Shown: piece after piece, positions 1 through 9,506 of the stretch
Layout: every line of letters begins with the position of its first letter
Position numbering within the stretch: the stretch's first letter is position 1
NCBI RefSeq assembly: GCF_040126305.1
Contig: NZ_CP149510.1
Span: 3,731,001 to 3,795,000 of the forward strand
DNA: 64,000 bases
Direction: 5' to 3'
From: Pararhizobium sp. A13
GTDB lineage: Bacteria > Pseudomonadota > Alphaproteobacteria > Rhizobiales > Rhizobiaceae
Made by a program: the position numbers and the translations under genes
The notes under the pieces: generated by a model
What the model was told of the DNA's origin: nothing
Database searches by the model: none
What the model saw: the letters and a program-made list of their open reading frames with translations, nothing else

Positions 1-649
1 TCCGCGAGCGGCGTTCGGCGAGATCGTCCTCCTCGCCATCCTGCGGCGAGAGGGTCTCCAGTTCATCCACCGACGAGCGCAAATAGTCGGCTTCGCGGGC
101 GGCCTCCTCGACCTTCTCGCGGTGCTTCTTCAGCGTACGCTCGGCATCCTTCCAGACGCGGTGGAGACCCGCCACATTCTCCGCCTCGTCGGCAAGACCG
201 CCGAAGGCATCGAGCAACGTGCGGTGGGCATGAGTATCGACGAGAGCGCGGTCGTCGTGCTGGCCGTGGATTTCGACGAGCAGCTGCCCTGCCTGGCGCA
301 TCAGCTGGACGGAAACGGGCTGGTCGTTGACATAGGCCTTGGTGCGGCCATCAGCCGATTGCACCCGGCGGAAAATCAGGTCGCCGTCGTCGTCGATGCC
401 GTTTTCGCGGATCATGATGCGGGCGGGATGGCTCATGCCGACATCGAAGACGGCCGTCACCTGCCCCTTGTCGCCGCCGTGGCGGACCAGCGAACCGTCA
501 CCGCGACCACCGAGCGCGAGCGAGAGACTGTCAAGCAGGATCGATTTTCCGGCACCGGTTTCCCCGGTCAGAACGGACAAGCCGGCGTCGAAGGACAGAT
601 CAAGCCGTTCGATCAGGACGATATCGCGGATCGAAATCTGTGAAAGCAT
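1..649 (-). CDS. recN: DNA repair protein RecN, N-terminal part (cut by window edge)
   Basis: This open frame runs off the left edge, so only the first 216 or so residues are visible. It starts MLSQISIRDIVLIERLDLSF and carries a Walker A motif GETGAGKS at residues 29-36, followed by the SLSLALGGRGD stretch typical of RecN, an SMC-like ATPase that acts early in double-strand break repair. A Q-loop-like IHGQHDD segment and the start of a charged coiled coil (KKHREKVEEAAREADYLRSS) are present. The ATG lies about 85 bases downstream of the bamD stop on the same strand, matching the bamD-recN order usual in Rhizobiales. The C-terminal half with signature and Walker B lies outside the window. Confidence 0.95.
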   Translation of the reverse strand, partial: MLSQISIRDIVLIERLDLSFDAGLSVLTGETGAGKSILLDSLSLALGGRGDGSLVRHGGDKGQVTAVFDVGMSHPARIMIRENGIDDDGDLIFRRVQSADGRTKAYVNDQPVSVQLMRQAGQLLVEIHGQHDDRALVDTHAHRTLLDAFGGLADEAENVAGLHRVWKDAERTLKKHREKVEEAAREADYLRSSVDELETLSPQDGEEDDLAERRSR

Positions 650-733
650 CCTGTTTCAAATCTCTTCGCCTAGGTCTTTGTTTTCATGCATGTCGTTGTC
701 CCAAAACCGCTATGCACTTCTGGGCGACATGCA

Positions 734-1600
734 TCAAGCGCCCAGAAGCTTCTTGCCCGCGCGCGAAATCCACGAATTGCCGCTTTCGCGCGGCTCAAGA
801 CCGCCGGTCTGCAGGAGCTTGTAAGAATCGGCGTACCACTGGCTATCCGGATAGTTGTGGCCGAGAACCGCCGCCGCCGTCTGCGCTTCGCTGGTGATGC
901 CCATGGCGAAATAGCTTTCGACAAGCCGCGACAGGGCTTCTTCCACCTGGTTGGTGTTCGGATATTGTTCGACCACGGTGCGGAAACGCGTTACGGCAGC
1001 AAGATATTCCTTGCGCTCGAGATAGTAGCGGCCGACCTGCATTTCCTTGCCGGCGAGCTGGTCCTTGGCAAACCGGATCTTGGCCTCGGCATCCTCGACA
1101 TAGTCCGAATCCGGATATTTGGTCACGACAGCCTGCATCGCCTCGATGGTCTTCATCGCCGGCTTCTGGTCCTGCGTCACTGCCGGAATCTGCTTCGAAT
1201 AGGCAAGGCCGACGATGTACTGCGCATAGGCCGCGTCTTCGGATTCTGGATAAAGATTGAGATAGCGGCTCGCGCCGTTGATGGCGTCCTGGTACTGGCC
1301 GTTGCGGTAGTTGACGAAGGACCGCATCACCAGCGCCTTGCGGGCATATTCCGAGAAGGGATGCTGCTGGTCGATCGCATCGAACTTGCGCGCCGCTTCC
1401 GTCGTCTTGCCGGCATTAAGGTTGGCAAGACCCTGATTGTAGAGGACTTCCGGCGGATCCGTTTCCGCGGTGAGCTTGGTGATATCAATGTCGGGATCGT
1501 TCTGGCAGGCGCTCACCAGCACACTGGTCGCGGAAGCCGCAAGCGCGATGACGGCAACACGCGCCATCTTCTTCAATTCAAACTGGCCTGCAAATACCAT
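734..1600 (-). CDS. bamD: Outer membrane assembly lipoprotein BamD (ComL)
   Basis: The product has 288 residues with an N-terminal lipoprotein signal: a hydrophobic run followed by the lipobox VSAC, giving a lipidated Cys at about residue 32. The body contains tetratricopeptide-like helical repeats ([67 protein letters not shown]). BamD is the essential lipoprotein of the BAM complex, which inserts beta-barrel proteins into the outer membrane from the periplasmic side. Length and repeat pattern fit the family. A second in-frame ATG (MARVAV, at 1567) preceded by GAAGAAG could also be the start. The gene lies between lpxC and recN, all on the minus strand. Confidence 0.95.
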   Translation of the reverse strand: MVFAGQFELKKMARVAVIALAASATSVLVSACQNDPDIDITKLTAETDPPEVLYNQGLANLNAGKTTEAARKFDAIDQQHPFSEYARKALVMRSFVNYRNGQYQDAINGASRYLNLYPESEDAAYAQYIVGLAYSKQIPAVTQDQKPAMKTIEAMQAVVTKYPDSDYVEDAEAKIRFAKDQLAGKEMQVGRYYLERKEYLAAVTRFRTVVEQYPNTNQVEEALSRLVESYFAMGITSEAQTAAAVLGHNYPDSQWYADSYKLLQTGGLEPRESGNSWISRAGKKLLGA

Positions 1601-1726
1601 TCGTAAATCCCAACTCGCACAGCGGTAAGAATACCGCCGCCTATGAACCGCGTTTTAGATCAAGATGCAACACGACCGCAACGTCATGATGATCGATTAA
1701 CGCAATTTTGTGGCGGCGGGATCATG

Positions 1727-1752
1727 AAAAAGCCGGTCAAAAGACCGGCTTT
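1727..1752 (-). terminator. Rho-independent terminator after lpxC
   Basis: The arms AAAGCCGGTC (1729-1738) and GACCGGCTTT (1743-1752) are perfect 10-bp complements around a 4-base loop. Read on the minus strand, the stem ends in a run of five T. It sits 50 bases past the lpxC stop, so it should end lpxC transcription ahead of bamD. Confidence 0.9.
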
Positions 1753-1800
1753 GGCAAAGATCAGCACTGGTTTTCCGGCTCCGGAAGACCCGAATCTGAC

Positions 1801-2739
1801 TTATGGAGCGTTGACGGCGATGACCTCGCGAGCGGTCACGCGCTGGCGACGCGTTGCAGCCTCGACGATTTCGTAGGCCGTCGGATCGCTCATCAGCGCC
1901 TTCAGCGCATTCGCGTTCATCTTGTGGCCACCGCGATAGGAACGATAGCAGCCGATGAACGGCGCGCCGGCCAGAGCCAGGTCGCCCACCGCGTCCAGCG
2001 TCTTGTGGCGAACGAATTCGTCCGTATAGCGCAGGCCTTCGATGTTGATCACCGAGTTGTCGTCAGCGATGACGACCGAATTCTCAAGCGACGAGCCGAG
2101 GCCGCGGCCGGCGGCCCACATGCGCTCGACATCGCGCATGAAACCGAAAGTGCGGGCACGCGACAGCTCGGTCTTGAAGACAGACGGCGTGATGTCGCCC
2201 TTCCAGGCCTGACGGCCGATCAGCGGGCAATCGAAATCGATCTCCACTTCGAAACGCATGCCATCATAGGGCGTGAATTCCGACCAGGACGAGCCGGATT
2301 CGATGCGAACCGGCTTGAGGATGCGGATATAGCGGCGCTTGACGGCAAGGGCCTTAATGCCCGTCTGTTCGATCGCTTCAATGAAGGGAGCCGAGCTGCC
2401 GTCCATGATCGGCATTTCGGCGCCATGCACCTCGACGAGAAGATTGTCGAGGCCGAGTGCGTAGATCGCCGCCATCACATGCTCGATCGTCGCGATCGAG
2501 GTGGACGAGGAAAAGCCGAGAACGGTGCAGAGATCGGTGTTGCCGACCTGCGAGGAGACGGCCCTGAATTCACTGATCGTCCGTTCGCCGTCAACCCGCT
2601 GAAAAACGATGCCGCTATCGGGTTCCGCCGGATGGAACGTGATTGCTACCTCGGCGCCTGAGTGAACGCCCGTGCCGCTAAGAGTTACAGAGTTTGCAAT
2701 CGTTGTCTGAAACCCAAGCAGTCCAATTCCCAGTCCCAT
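1801..2739 (-). CDS. lpxC: UDP-3-O-acyl-N-acetylglucosamine deacetylase LpxC
   Basis: This is the committed, zinc-dependent step of lipid A synthesis in the cytoplasm. The 312-residue product shows the family's metal and catalytic residues: the His of EHVMAAIYALGLDN (about residue 87), the HKTLDAVGD motif (zinc His and Asp, about 245-249) and GGHKMN (catalytic His about 272). I start at the ATG of MGLGIGLLGFQ, which has AAGG eight bases upstream; an in-frame TTG five codons earlier is less likely. lpxC follows ftsZ, as in many proteobacterial dcw clusters, but ftsZ has its own terminator and the 336-base gap suggests a separate lpxC promoter. Confidence 0.97.
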   Translation of the reverse strand: MGLGIGLLGFQTTIANSVTLSGTGVHSGAEVAITFHPAEPDSGIVFQRVDGERTISEFRAVSSQVGNTDLCTVLGFSSSTSIATIEHVMAAIYALGLDNLLVEVHGAEMPIMDGSSAPFIEAIEQTGIKALAVKRRYIRILKPVRIESGSSWSEFTPYDGMRFEVEIDFDCPLIGRQAWKGDITPSVFKTELSRARTFGFMRDVERMWAAGRGLGSSLENSVVIADDNSVINIEGLRYTDEFVRHKTLDAVGDLALAGAPFIGCYRSYRGGHKMNANALKALMSDPTAYEIVEAATRRQRVTAREVIAVNAP

Positions 2740-3022
2740 GCTTCTCGCCTTCAAATGCTTCTGGCGTTGCCGCCGAATTTCTCAAGGGGCCCGAGCTACA
2801 CGCTTTCAAACGCCGCAAGACACACAGTCCGACAGCAGCGCCGCACGCCGCCAACCGGTCCAATCTGCAAGCCAGCGATGCATCGAATCGCGGTTCAGCC
2901 CCATCAGTCCCGAGTGTGAAGATAATTGCATGGGGCCGTCATTCCAAATCACTGTTCGTTTCGCTTTGTTACGCTGGGTAAGGAACAACATTAACCACTG
3001 ATATTAATCGATAATCCATAAA
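2740..3022 (-). other. Intergenic region upstream of lpxC
   Basis: About 280 bases lie between the ftsZ terminator and the lpxC start, with no convincing coding frame. The region presumably holds the lpxC promoter; one GANTC site is seen at 2885-2889. I recognise no other conserved element here. Confidence 0.5.
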
Positions 3023-3050
3023 AAATGCCCGGGCGCAAACCCGGGCATTT
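3018..3050 (-). terminator. Rho-independent terminator after ftsZ
   Basis: AAATGCCCGGG (3023-3033) and CCCGGGCATTT (3040-3050) form a perfect 11-bp stem with a 6-base loop. On the minus strand it is followed by a run of six T. It lies 26 bases past the ftsZ stop and closes the ddlB-ftsQ-ftsA-ftsZ unit. Confidence 0.93.
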
Positions 3051-3075
3051 CGGCAAGGTGGAAGGTGGGTAAAAA

Positions 3076-4863
3076 TCAGTTCGACTGACGGCGCAGGAAC
3101 GCCGGGATTTCGAGCTGATCGTCTTCATGCACGCGCGGCTGCGAGGCAGCGCGGGCACGGTCGTCAAGGGGGGCAGCCCGGCGCGGTGCGTAGACGCTTG
3201 CTTCGGGAGACAGCGGACGGCGCTGCTGCGAGGCGGCGCTCGGCGCACCGGCGGTCATGTCCGCGGTGACATTGTGGTCTTCCTCGTCGCGGCGGCCGAG
3301 CGAACTGGTGATTCGCTTCAGCAGACCCATCGGGCCGCGTTCTTCCTGCGGCACAGGCTGGGCGCGGTGCTCGGCTTCAGCCTTCACCATCGGCGGAAAG
3401 TCTTCCACCTTCGGCATGCGGACCGGCTCGGCCTGCTGGCGGATCACCGGAGCGATCGGCTCGTGGCGAACCTGGACCTGAACGGCGGGCTGCGGCTGGT
3501 AGGCAACCGTTTCAACGGTCCGCTGCACCGGAGCGGCAGCCTGGACGACCGGCTGCTCGATCGCAGCAGCGCCAGCAAAGAGCTTGCTCTGCGGGCGGAA
3601 CTCTTCCTGCGCCTGCTGAACCGGAGCGGCTGCGCCGCCGCGCGGCATCGACAGGAACAGTTCGCGTTCGAGTTCGGCTTCGCGGATCGCGCGGGCGATG
3701 TCGTCGGAGGTCTGCGGAGCTGCCTGAGCGACTGCCTGCTGGACGACCGGAGCCGGCTGGACAGAAACCGGTGCCGGCTGCGGCTGAACGGCAACAGGCG
3801 CCTGCTGGACGGGAGCTGCCGGGATCGCGGCCGACGGACGAACGATCGGCCTTGCTACCGGACGAAAGTCAGCGGAGCGACCAGCCACCTCCGCGGCCGT
3901 GCGGTCGATACCCGTTGCTACAACCGAAACGCGGATGAGGCCTTCGAGTTCTTCGTCGAATGTTGCGCCGAGGATGATGTTGGCATCCGGATCCACTTCC
4001 TCGCGGATGCGGGTCGCAGCTTCATCGACTTCGAACAGCGTCAGATCGCGGCCGCCGGTGATCGAGATCAACAGGCCCTGAGCACCCTTCATCGAGGTTT
4101 CGTCGAGCAGCGGGTTGGCGATCGCAGCTTCGGCTGCGGCCATGGCGCGGCCTTCGCCGGACGCTTCGCCGGTGCCCATCATGGCGCGGCCCATCTCGCG
4201 CATCACCGAACGGACGTCGGCGAAGTCGAGGTTGATCAGGCCTTCCTTGACCATCAGGTCGGTGATGCAGGCAACGCCCGAATAAAGAACCTGGTCGGCC
4301 ATCGCGAATGCGTCGGCAAACGTGGTCTTGTCGTTGGCGATCCGGAACAGGTTCTGGTTCGGGATGACAATGAGGGTGTCGACCGACTTCTGCAGCTCGG
4401 CGATGCCCTGATCGGCGAGACGCATGCGGCGCTGGCCTTCGAAATGGAACGGCTTGGTGACGACGCCGACGGTCAGGATGCCCTTGTTGCGGGCCGCCTG
4501 CGCGACGACGGGCGCAGCGCCGGTACCGGTGCCGCCGCCCATGCCGGCGGTGACGAAGCACATATGCGTGCCGTTCAGGTGATCGATGATTTCATCGATG
4601 CATTCTTCAGCGGCAGCGCGGCCGACTTCGGGCTGCGAGCCGGCGCCGAGACCTTCGGTAACGGCAACACCCATCTGGATGATGCGTTCGGCCTTGGTCA
4701 TGGTCAGCGCCTGGGCATCGGTGTTGGCGACGACGAAATCGACGCCTTCGAGGCCTGCGGTGATCATGTTGTTGACAGCGTTGCCGCCGCCACCGCCGAC
4801 ACCGAAGACGGTGATGCGAGGCTTCAGCTCGGTGATATCCGGCTTTTGCAAGTTGATCGTCAT
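3076..4863 (-). CDS. ftsZ: Cell division protein FtsZ
   Basis: FtsZ is the tubulin-like GTPase that forms the cytokinetic ring. The 595-residue product has the nucleotide-binding [13 protein letters not shown] stretch (about 21-33) and the tubulin signature GGGTGTGA (109-116). The globular domain ends near residue 320. A very long, Pro/Gln/Val-rich disordered linker follows (repeated [14 protein letters not shown]), and the protein ends in the conserved tail peptide [10 protein letters not shown] that binds FtsA and other partners. The length is typical of the long rhizobial FtsZ, against about 380-400 residues in E. coli. It lies 92 bases downstream of ftsA and is followed by a strong terminator. 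Confidence 0.98.
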   Translation of the reverse strand: MTINLQKPDITELKPRITVFGVGGGGGNAVNNMITAGLEGVDFVVANTDAQALTMTKAERIIQMGVAVTEGLGAGSQPEVGRAAAEECIDEIIDHLNGTHMCFVTAGMGGGTGTGAAPVVAQAARNKGILTVGVVTKPFHFEGQRRMRLADQGIAELQKSVDTLIVIPNQNLFRIANDKTTFADAFAMADQVLYSGVACITDLMVKEGLINLDFADVRSVMREMGRAMMGTGEASGEGRAMAAAEAAIANPLLDETSMKGAQGLLISITGGRDLTLFEVDEAATRIREEVDPDANIILGATFDEELEGLIRVSVVATGIDRTAAEVAGRSADFRPVARPIVRPSAAIPAAPVQQAPVAVQPQPAPVSVQPAPVVQQAVAQAAPQTSDDIARAIREAELERELFLSMPRGGAAAPVQQAQEEFRPQSKLFAGAAAIEQPVVQAAAPVQRTVETVAYQPQPAVQVQVRHEPIAPVIRQQAEPVRMPKVEDFPPMVKAEAEHRAQPVPQEERGPMGLLKRITSSLGRRDEEDHNVTADMTAGAPSAASQQRRPLSPEASVYAPRRAAPLDDRARAASQPRVHEDDQLEIPAFLRRQSN

Positions 4864-4955
4864 TGTACCCGTTCCTTCCTGGTTTCTGGCCGCCTTGCCG
4901 AGCCGGCCAAATCACTAAATTCCGTATTGCATCCCGTCAGCCGAAGCCGAAGGGC

Positions 4956-6287
4956 TCAAAAGCTTTCCTTCAGCCATTGGCCCATCCGGGCGATACGGCT
5001 GTTGTTTCCTGCAAGCGACGAGAGCAGACCGCCCTGTGTCGCGTGCGTTTCCATGTCCGCGACCTGCGGATAGATCATGAGGCCGACGGCCGTCGAAAAG
5101 GCCGGGCCCTTGGCTGCTGCCGGAAGCCCGGAGACGCCAAGCGGACGGCCGATGCGGACGTTGCGGGCCAGGATGCGGCGCGCCGCTTCCGGCAGGCCGG
5201 TCAACTGGCTGGCGCCGCCCGTCAGCACGACGCGCTTGCCGACGATCGGGCTGAAGCCCGAACGCTGGATACGGTCGCGGATAAGTTCGAGCGTCTCTTC
5301 GATGCGGGCGCGCACGATGCGCGAGACAAGCGCCCGTGGCACATGCGTCGGCTGGTCGCGATCGTCCTCGCCGATCGGCGCGACCGAGACGATGTCGCGT
5401 TCGTCGGCGCTGTTGGGCAGAGCCGAACCATGAACCACCTTCAGGCGCTCGGCATCCTCGATGCGGGTCGAAAGGCCACGCGCCAGATCGGTCGTGACGT
5501 GGTGACCGCCAAGCGAAACGGCGTCGGCGTGCACCAGCTTGCCTTCGGCAAAGACGGAGATCGTCGTCGTGCCGCCGCCCATGTCGATGGCGGCGCAGCC
5601 GAGCTCGACTTCATCGTCCACCAGCGCTGCCAGACCGCTTGCGTAGGGTGTTGCAACAATGCCTTCGACCGACAGGTGCGCGCGGTTGATGCAGAGTTCG
5701 AGGTTCTTCAGCGCAGCGCGTTCGGCCGTCAGCACGTGCATGTCGACACCGAGCGAATCGCCGAACATCGCCAGCGGATCGCGGATGCCGCGCTCACCGT
5801 CGAGCGAGAAGCCGGTCGGCAGCGAATGCAGGATGACGCGGTCCTGACGCAGCGACTGCTGGCCGGCAGCGGCGAGAACCTTTTTGAGGTCGGCGGCGTC
5901 GACTTCCTGTCCACCGAGATCGATGGAAGCGGTGTAGATATCGCTCTGCAGGCGGCCGGCGGAGATGTTGACGATCAGGCTGTCGATCGTCAGGCCCGCC
6001 ATGCGCTCTGCGGCATCGACCGCGAGACGAACAACGCTTTCGGCGGCATCGAGATCGGCGATCACGCCGTTCTTCATGCCGCGCGACTTATGGTGGCCGA
6101 TGCCGATGATTTCGATCGAATGGGTGCGGCCCGGCAGGATCTGGCTCTCCGCGCGCGGCGTCAGCCGACCGATCATGCAGACCACCTTGGTGGAGCCGAT
6201 ATCCAGCACCGAAACGACATGCGACCGCTTGGAGTTAAGCGGCTTCAGACGGGGCAGACCAAAATTCGAAGAACCGAAAAGACTCAT
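4956..6287 (-). CDS. ftsA: Cell division protein FtsA
   Basis: FtsA is the actin-like ATPase that tethers FtsZ polymers to the inner membrane. The 443-residue product begins with the first phosphate-binding strand (SVLDIGSTKVVCMIG), followed by the SHS2/1C region and the second phosphate loop (AAIDMGGGTTTISVF). A VVLTGGASQLTGLPE adenosine motif lies near the C-terminus. It ends in a short basic, amphipathic segment (RIARMGQWLKESF) that fits a membrane-targeting helix. The ATG overlaps the ftsQ stop in an ATGA arrangement, indicating translational coupling with ftsQ. Confidence 0.97.
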   Translation of the reverse strand: MSLFGSSNFGLPRLKPLNSKRSHVVSVLDIGSTKVVCMIGRLTPRAESQILPGRTHSIEIIGIGHHKSRGMKNGVIADLDAAESVVRLAVDAAERMAGLTIDSLIVNISAGRLQSDIYTASIDLGGQEVDAADLKKVLAAAGQQSLRQDRVILHSLPTGFSLDGERGIRDPLAMFGDSLGVDMHVLTAERAALKNLELCINRAHLSVEGIVATPYASGLAALVDDEVELGCAAIDMGGGTTTISVFAEGKLVHADAVSLGGHHVTTDLARGLSTRIEDAERLKVVHGSALPNSADERDIVSVAPIGEDDRDQPTHVPRALVSRIVRARIEETLELIRDRIQRSGFSPIVGKRVVLTGGASQLTGLPEAARRILARNVRIGRPLGVSGLPAAAKGPAFSTAVGLMIYPQVADMETHATQGGLLSSLAGNNSRIARMGQWLKESF

Positions 6288-7216
6288 ATACGGTTCTCCT
6301 GTTCCTGCTTCTTCAACATCTTCGTGCGCGCTTCCAGAACCACCTGCCGGCGGGCGGCGGCTTCGGGGGTCAACCGTATCGTGGTGCGATCCTCAAGCCG
6401 CAGGTCGACTGCGGCGATATCGCGCTCCAGCAACTGCTGCCCCTCCTCCATCGTCGACAGCACCTGCATGGCGCGGTCGATATCGTGCTCGGGCAGCTTG
6501 ATGGTGATGCCGTTGTCGAGCATCAGGTCCCAGCGGCGGCCGGCAACACGAACATAGGCTTTGACGCGCTTTGAGATTTCCGGCCACTGCGAAAAGCGCT
6601 GATAGAACTCGGCGGCAGCCGTCTCTGCGTCGCGACCGACGAACAGCGGCAGGTCCGCGAACTTGTTGTCGCGCAGTGGCGCAATCACGCTGCCGCTCGC
6701 CTCGATCAGGGAAAGATCGGAGCCGTGCTGCCAGATGCCGAAGGCCTTGCGTTCCTTGAGGCTGACTTCGATCGTACCGGGATAGACCTTGCGGACGGCA
6801 ACATCCTCGACCCAGGGCATTTCGCTGATCAGCTTGCGGGCGATATTGATGTCGAGCGCCACCAGCGACGTCGCGCCGTCGAGGCCGAGCTGCTGCAGGA
6901 TATCGATTTCCGAGGTCTGCTCGTTGCCGGAGACCTTGACGTCCTCGATCGCGAAACCAACGGCGGTCGTCGTCGTCTGCGCGAAATTCTGGCTGTGGCC
7001 ACCGAGCGACATGCCGTAGAAACCAGTCGCCGCCAGGAAGGCCAGCGCCGAGACAGTGCCGGTATGCGGGGCGAAATGGATGCGGCCGGTTCCAAGGCTG
7101 ACGAGGAAGCGCACGACCCGGCGCAGCGGGCGCGGCAGAACGCGCTGACCGTCGAGATCAGCCGCCTCCAGCGGAGCCCGCACCCTTGCTGCCTTCCTGC
7201 TTCTCAACGCAAACAC
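6284..7216 (-). CDS. ftsQ: Cell division protein FtsQ
   Basis: This is a bitopic divisome protein linking early and late division proteins in the periplasm. It has a basic cytoplasmic N-terminus, one transmembrane segment ([19 protein letters not shown]), a POTRA domain ([23 protein letters not shown]) and the beta domain ending in a region rich in Glu and Arg. I choose the GTG at 7216 ([12 protein letters not shown]) because GGAGG lies seven bases upstream. Another in-frame GTG at 7237 has no such site and would lengthen the overlap with ddlB. With the chosen start the protein has 310 residues and overlaps the ddlB end by 13 bases; its own stop overlaps the ftsA start. Confidence 0.94.
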   Translation of the reverse strand: MFALRSRKAARVRAPLEAADLDGQRVLPRPLRRVVRFLVSLGTGRIHFAPHTGTVSALAFLAATGFYGMSLGGHSQNFAQTTTTAVGFAIEDVKVSGNEQTSEIDILQQLGLDGATSLVALDINIARKLISEMPWVEDVAVRKVYPGTIEVSLKERKAFGIWQHGSDLSLIEASGSVIAPLRDNKFADLPLFVGRDAETAAAEFYQRFSQWPEISKRVKAYVRVAGRRWDLMLDNGITIKLPEHDIDRAMQVLSTMEEGQQLLERDIAAVDLRLEDRTTIRLTPEAAARRQVVLEARTKMLKKQEQENRI

Positions 7217-8130
7217 GACGCGTCCTCCACCATCCACCTGAGGAATTCACCGAATGTATGGCCGGCATGCGCCGCCATTTCAGGCACCAGAGAGGTTGGA
7301 GTCATTCCGGGCTGAGTGTTAACCTCCAACCAGATGAGCTCTCCGTCTTCAGAGAAACGGTCGTCAAAGCGGAAGTCGGAGCGGCTTACGCCGCGGCATC
7401 CAATCGCCTGATGCGCCTTGACTGCGAGTGTTTGTATTTTTTGGTAAATATTCGGTAAAATATCCGCCGGAATGACGTGTTTTGAGCCGCCTTTTACATA
7501 CTTTGAATCGTAATCGTAGAAGGCATGCCCCTGCGGAATGATCTCGGTCACGCCGAGCGCCTTGTCACCCATGACGCCGCAGGTCAGCTCGCGCCCATAA
7601 ACATAACGCTCAACCATCACCCGGTCGCCGTAGCGCCACTCGCCGGAGGTGATCACCTGCGGCGGGTGAGACTGGTCTTCCTTGACAATGACAACGCCGA
7701 AGCTCGAGCCCTCGCGGACCGGCTTGACGACATAAGGCGGCTTCATCGGATGTTTCGAGCCGAAATCGTGGCGATCCATGATCAGCGCCTCGGCAACCGG
7801 AATGCCGGCGGCACTTGCGACGTGCTTTGCCTGCGCCTTATCCATGGCGAGCGCAGACGCCAGAACGCCGGAATGGGTATAGGGAATTTCGAGATATTCC
7901 AGGATGCCCTGGATCGTGCCGTCTTCTCCGAAGGGGCCGTGCAGCGCATTGAAGGCGACGTCCGGACGCAGATCCGCAAGCACAGAGGCGATGTTGCGAT
8001 CAACGTCGATGCGGGCAACGCGATAGCCCTCGGCTTCCAGAGCATCGGCGCACGCAGCCCCAGAGGACAGGCTCACCGGCCGCTCCGAAGAAAACCCGCC
8101 CATCAGGACAGCGACGTGCTTACCACTCAT
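7204..8130 (-). CDS. ddlB: D-alanine--D-alanine ligase
   Basis: This ATP-grasp enzyme joins two D-alanines for the peptidoglycan stem peptide. The sequence begins [24 protein letters not shown], the hallmark Ddl N-terminus, and contains [14 protein letters not shown] (ATP-grasp lid) and [17 protein letters not shown] (metal-binding Asn/Glu and substrate loop). Length is 308 residues. I start at the second in-frame ATG, which has GGGGA five bases upstream; the first ATG (8145) has no clear ribosome site. It is the first gene of the ddlB-ftsQ-ftsA-ftsZ unit, and its upstream region carries CtrA-like and GANTC sites. Confidence 0.96.
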   Translation of the reverse strand: MSGKHVAVLMGGFSSERPVSLSSGAACADALEAEGYRVARIDVDRNIASVLADLRPDVAFNALHGPFGEDGTIQGILEYLEIPYTHSGVLASALAMDKAQAKHVASAAGIPVAEALIMDRHDFGSKHPMKPPYVVKPVREGSSFGVVIVKEDQSHPPQVITSGEWRYGDRVMVERYVYGRELTCGVMGDKALGVTEIIPQGHAFYDYDSKYVKGGSKHVIPADILPNIYQKIQTLAVKAHQAIGCRGVSRSDFRFDDRFSEDGELIWLEVNTQPGMTPTSLVPEMAAHAGHTFGEFLRWMVEDASCLR

Positions 8131-8238
8131 AAAAATCCCCGACATTACGCCAGTCCTACAAATTCCCGCTTGCGCCTAGCTTGTTCACGCTCACGAGTCG
8201 TATCCCTCAGGCACAGACCCACTAGAACGGCATTATGG

Positions 8239-8265
8239 TTAATGAACCGTTTACTTTGGTTAACC
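8239..8265. promoter_or_regulatory. Candidate CtrA binding site upstream of ddlB-ftsQAZ
   Basis: TTAA (8239-8242), seven bases, then TTTAC (8250-8254) matches the alphaproteobacterial CtrA consensus TTAA-N7-TTAAC with one mismatch. GGTTAACC follows directly at 8258-8265. It lies about 110 bases upstream of the ddlB start. CtrA control of ftsQ/ftsA promoters is known in Caulobacter; its action here is inferred from sequence alone. Confidence 0.45.
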
Positions 8266-8297
8266 CGATCCAAGGGATGGATGAAATATTTGTTATC

Positions 8298-8332
8298 GAA
8301 TCAACGGCCTGTTCGATTCATCGCTTGGAATC
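8298..8332. promoter_or_regulatory. Cluster of three GANTC (CcrM) methylation sites
   Basis: GAATC at 8298-8302, GATTC at 8315-8319 and GAATC at 8328-8332 lie within 35 bases. GANTC is the target of the cell-cycle methyltransferase CcrM, and clustering in a cell division promoter region is consistent with replication-linked control. The sites are seen directly; the regulatory role is inferred. Confidence 0.5.
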
Positions 8333-8449
8333 AGAGAGTTAAATCCGATGCAACTGATTTTCGGAGACGGCGGCCGATAACATGCAAGGGGCCCGCAGCG
8401 GTTGCGCGAGGCCTCTCTATACCGGATTGACGGCGGTATTACGGAGCTG

Positions 8450-9136
8450 TCAGTCGCCTTCGCCGACAGCCTTCCAGACGATGCCGCCGATTACCGCTCC
8501 GATGATCGGAGCAAGCCAGAACAGCCACAGCTGCTGCAGCGCCCAGCCGCCGACGAAGAGCGCCTGCCCTGTCGAACGAGCCGGGTTGACGGACGTGTTG
8601 GTGACGGGGATCGAGATCAGGTGGATCAACGTCAGCGCCAGACCGATGGCGATCGGCGCAAAGCCCGCCGGCACGCCGCCGCTCGTGGCACCAAGGATGA
8701 TGAAGAGGAAGAAGGCCGTGAGCAGCACCTCGATGACCAGCGCCGAGGTCAGCGAATAGCCGCCTGGCGAGTGCTCGCCATAGCCATTCGCCGCGAAGCC
8801 ACCCAGCTGGAAGTCGGCCTTGCCACTGGCGACCAGGTAAAGGGCGCACGCCGCAACGATCGCACCGGCCACCTGGGCAATGATGTAACCGATGAGCGAA
8901 GAGGCCGGAAATTTTCCGGCGACCGTCAGGCCAACCGACACCGCCGGGTTAAAATGCCCGCCGGAAATGCCGCCCACCGCATAGGCCATGGTCAGCACGG
9001 TCAAGCCGAAGGCGAAAGAGACGCCGAGCAGGCCGATGCCGACGTCCGGAAAGGCTGCGGCCAGCACCGCGCTGCCGCAGCCGCCGAAAACGAGCCAGAA
9101 TGTCCCCAAAAATTCCGCAGAAAGCTTCTTGAACAT
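8450..9136 (-). CDS. aqpZ: Aquaporin Z-type water channel
   Basis: This is an inner membrane MIP-family channel of 228 residues with six predicted membrane helices. Both pore motifs are present: NPA in [15 protein letters not shown] and NPA in [13 protein letters not shown]. The aromatic/arginine filter Arg follows the second NPA. I start at [19 protein letters not shown], which has GGGGGA a few bases upstream; the frame stays open a further 61 codons upstream, but that part has no family character. Its position between murB and ddlB interrupts the usual dcw order. Glycerol-channel features (longer loops, GlpF-type residues) are not evident. Confidence 0.95.
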   Translation of the reverse strand: MFKKLSAEFLGTFWLVFGGCGSAVLAAAFPDVGIGLLGVSFAFGLTVLTMAYAVGGISGGHFNPAVSVGLTVAGKFPASSLIGYIIAQVAGAIVAACALYLVASGKADFQLGGFAANGYGEHSPGGYSLTSALVIEVLLTAFFLFIILGATSGGVPAGFAPIAIGLALTLIHLISIPVTNTSVNPARSTGQALFVGGWALQQLWLFWLAPIIGAVIGGIVWKAVGEGD

Positions 9137-9506
9137 GATTCCCCCTTTAAACGGAGCAATGCTCCAAAAAGGCCTGATGCGCACTACCGCGTTTCCCTCC
9201 CCCCTGAATGAAACCGCATGCGCATTCCGGCCTTTTGCCACGCACGTTCGCGGGGCGCACAACCCAAGATTTGCGACAAATCGATTCCGGTCAAGGATTG
9301 TGCATGGAGAGAAATGCACGCAGTGCGTTTTTAATCATCCGGGTGATGTCGGAGGCGACTGACGCAATGGATCGCCACAGATTTGCGCCGAACAGCCCCG
9401 AAATCTTGCCATTTGTTGCGCCTGAAGGGTTTTATTGAGGGATCGTCTGCGTTAAGAGCCGCGCAGCTGCCTCCCAAGACGGCAATAACATTCCCAATAC
9501 GGGCAC
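9137..9506. other. Divergent intergenic region between aqpZ and the MFS gene
   Basis: These 370 bases separate two divergently transcribed genes and should hold both promoters. I see no convincing coding frame, repeat or strong hairpin. The aqpZ ribosome site is at its left end. Confidence 0.4.

Larger units (their letters stand above)
8131..8449. other. Intergenic region between aqpZ and ddlB
   Basis: About 320 non-coding bases, noticeably AT-richer than the flanking genes. It should hold the promoter for ddlB-ftsQ-ftsA-ftsZ (minus strand). The visible elements are a near-consensus CtrA site, a perfect GGTTAACC palindrome (8258-8265) and three GANTC methylation sites within 35 bases. No obvious terminator for aqpZ was recognised. 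Confidence 0.5.

Noticed and set aside
3127..5073. A 648-codon open frame on the plus strand opposite ftsZ
   Set aside because: It mirrors the codon pattern of ftsZ in a GC-rich gene, has no recognisable domain or ribosome site, and ftsZ is beyond doubt on the other strand.
4863..6557. A 564-codon plus-strand frame opposite ftsA/ftsQ
   Set aside because: Antisense shadow of clearly identified genes; composition rich in Arg, Asp and His, as expected for reversed GC-rich codons.
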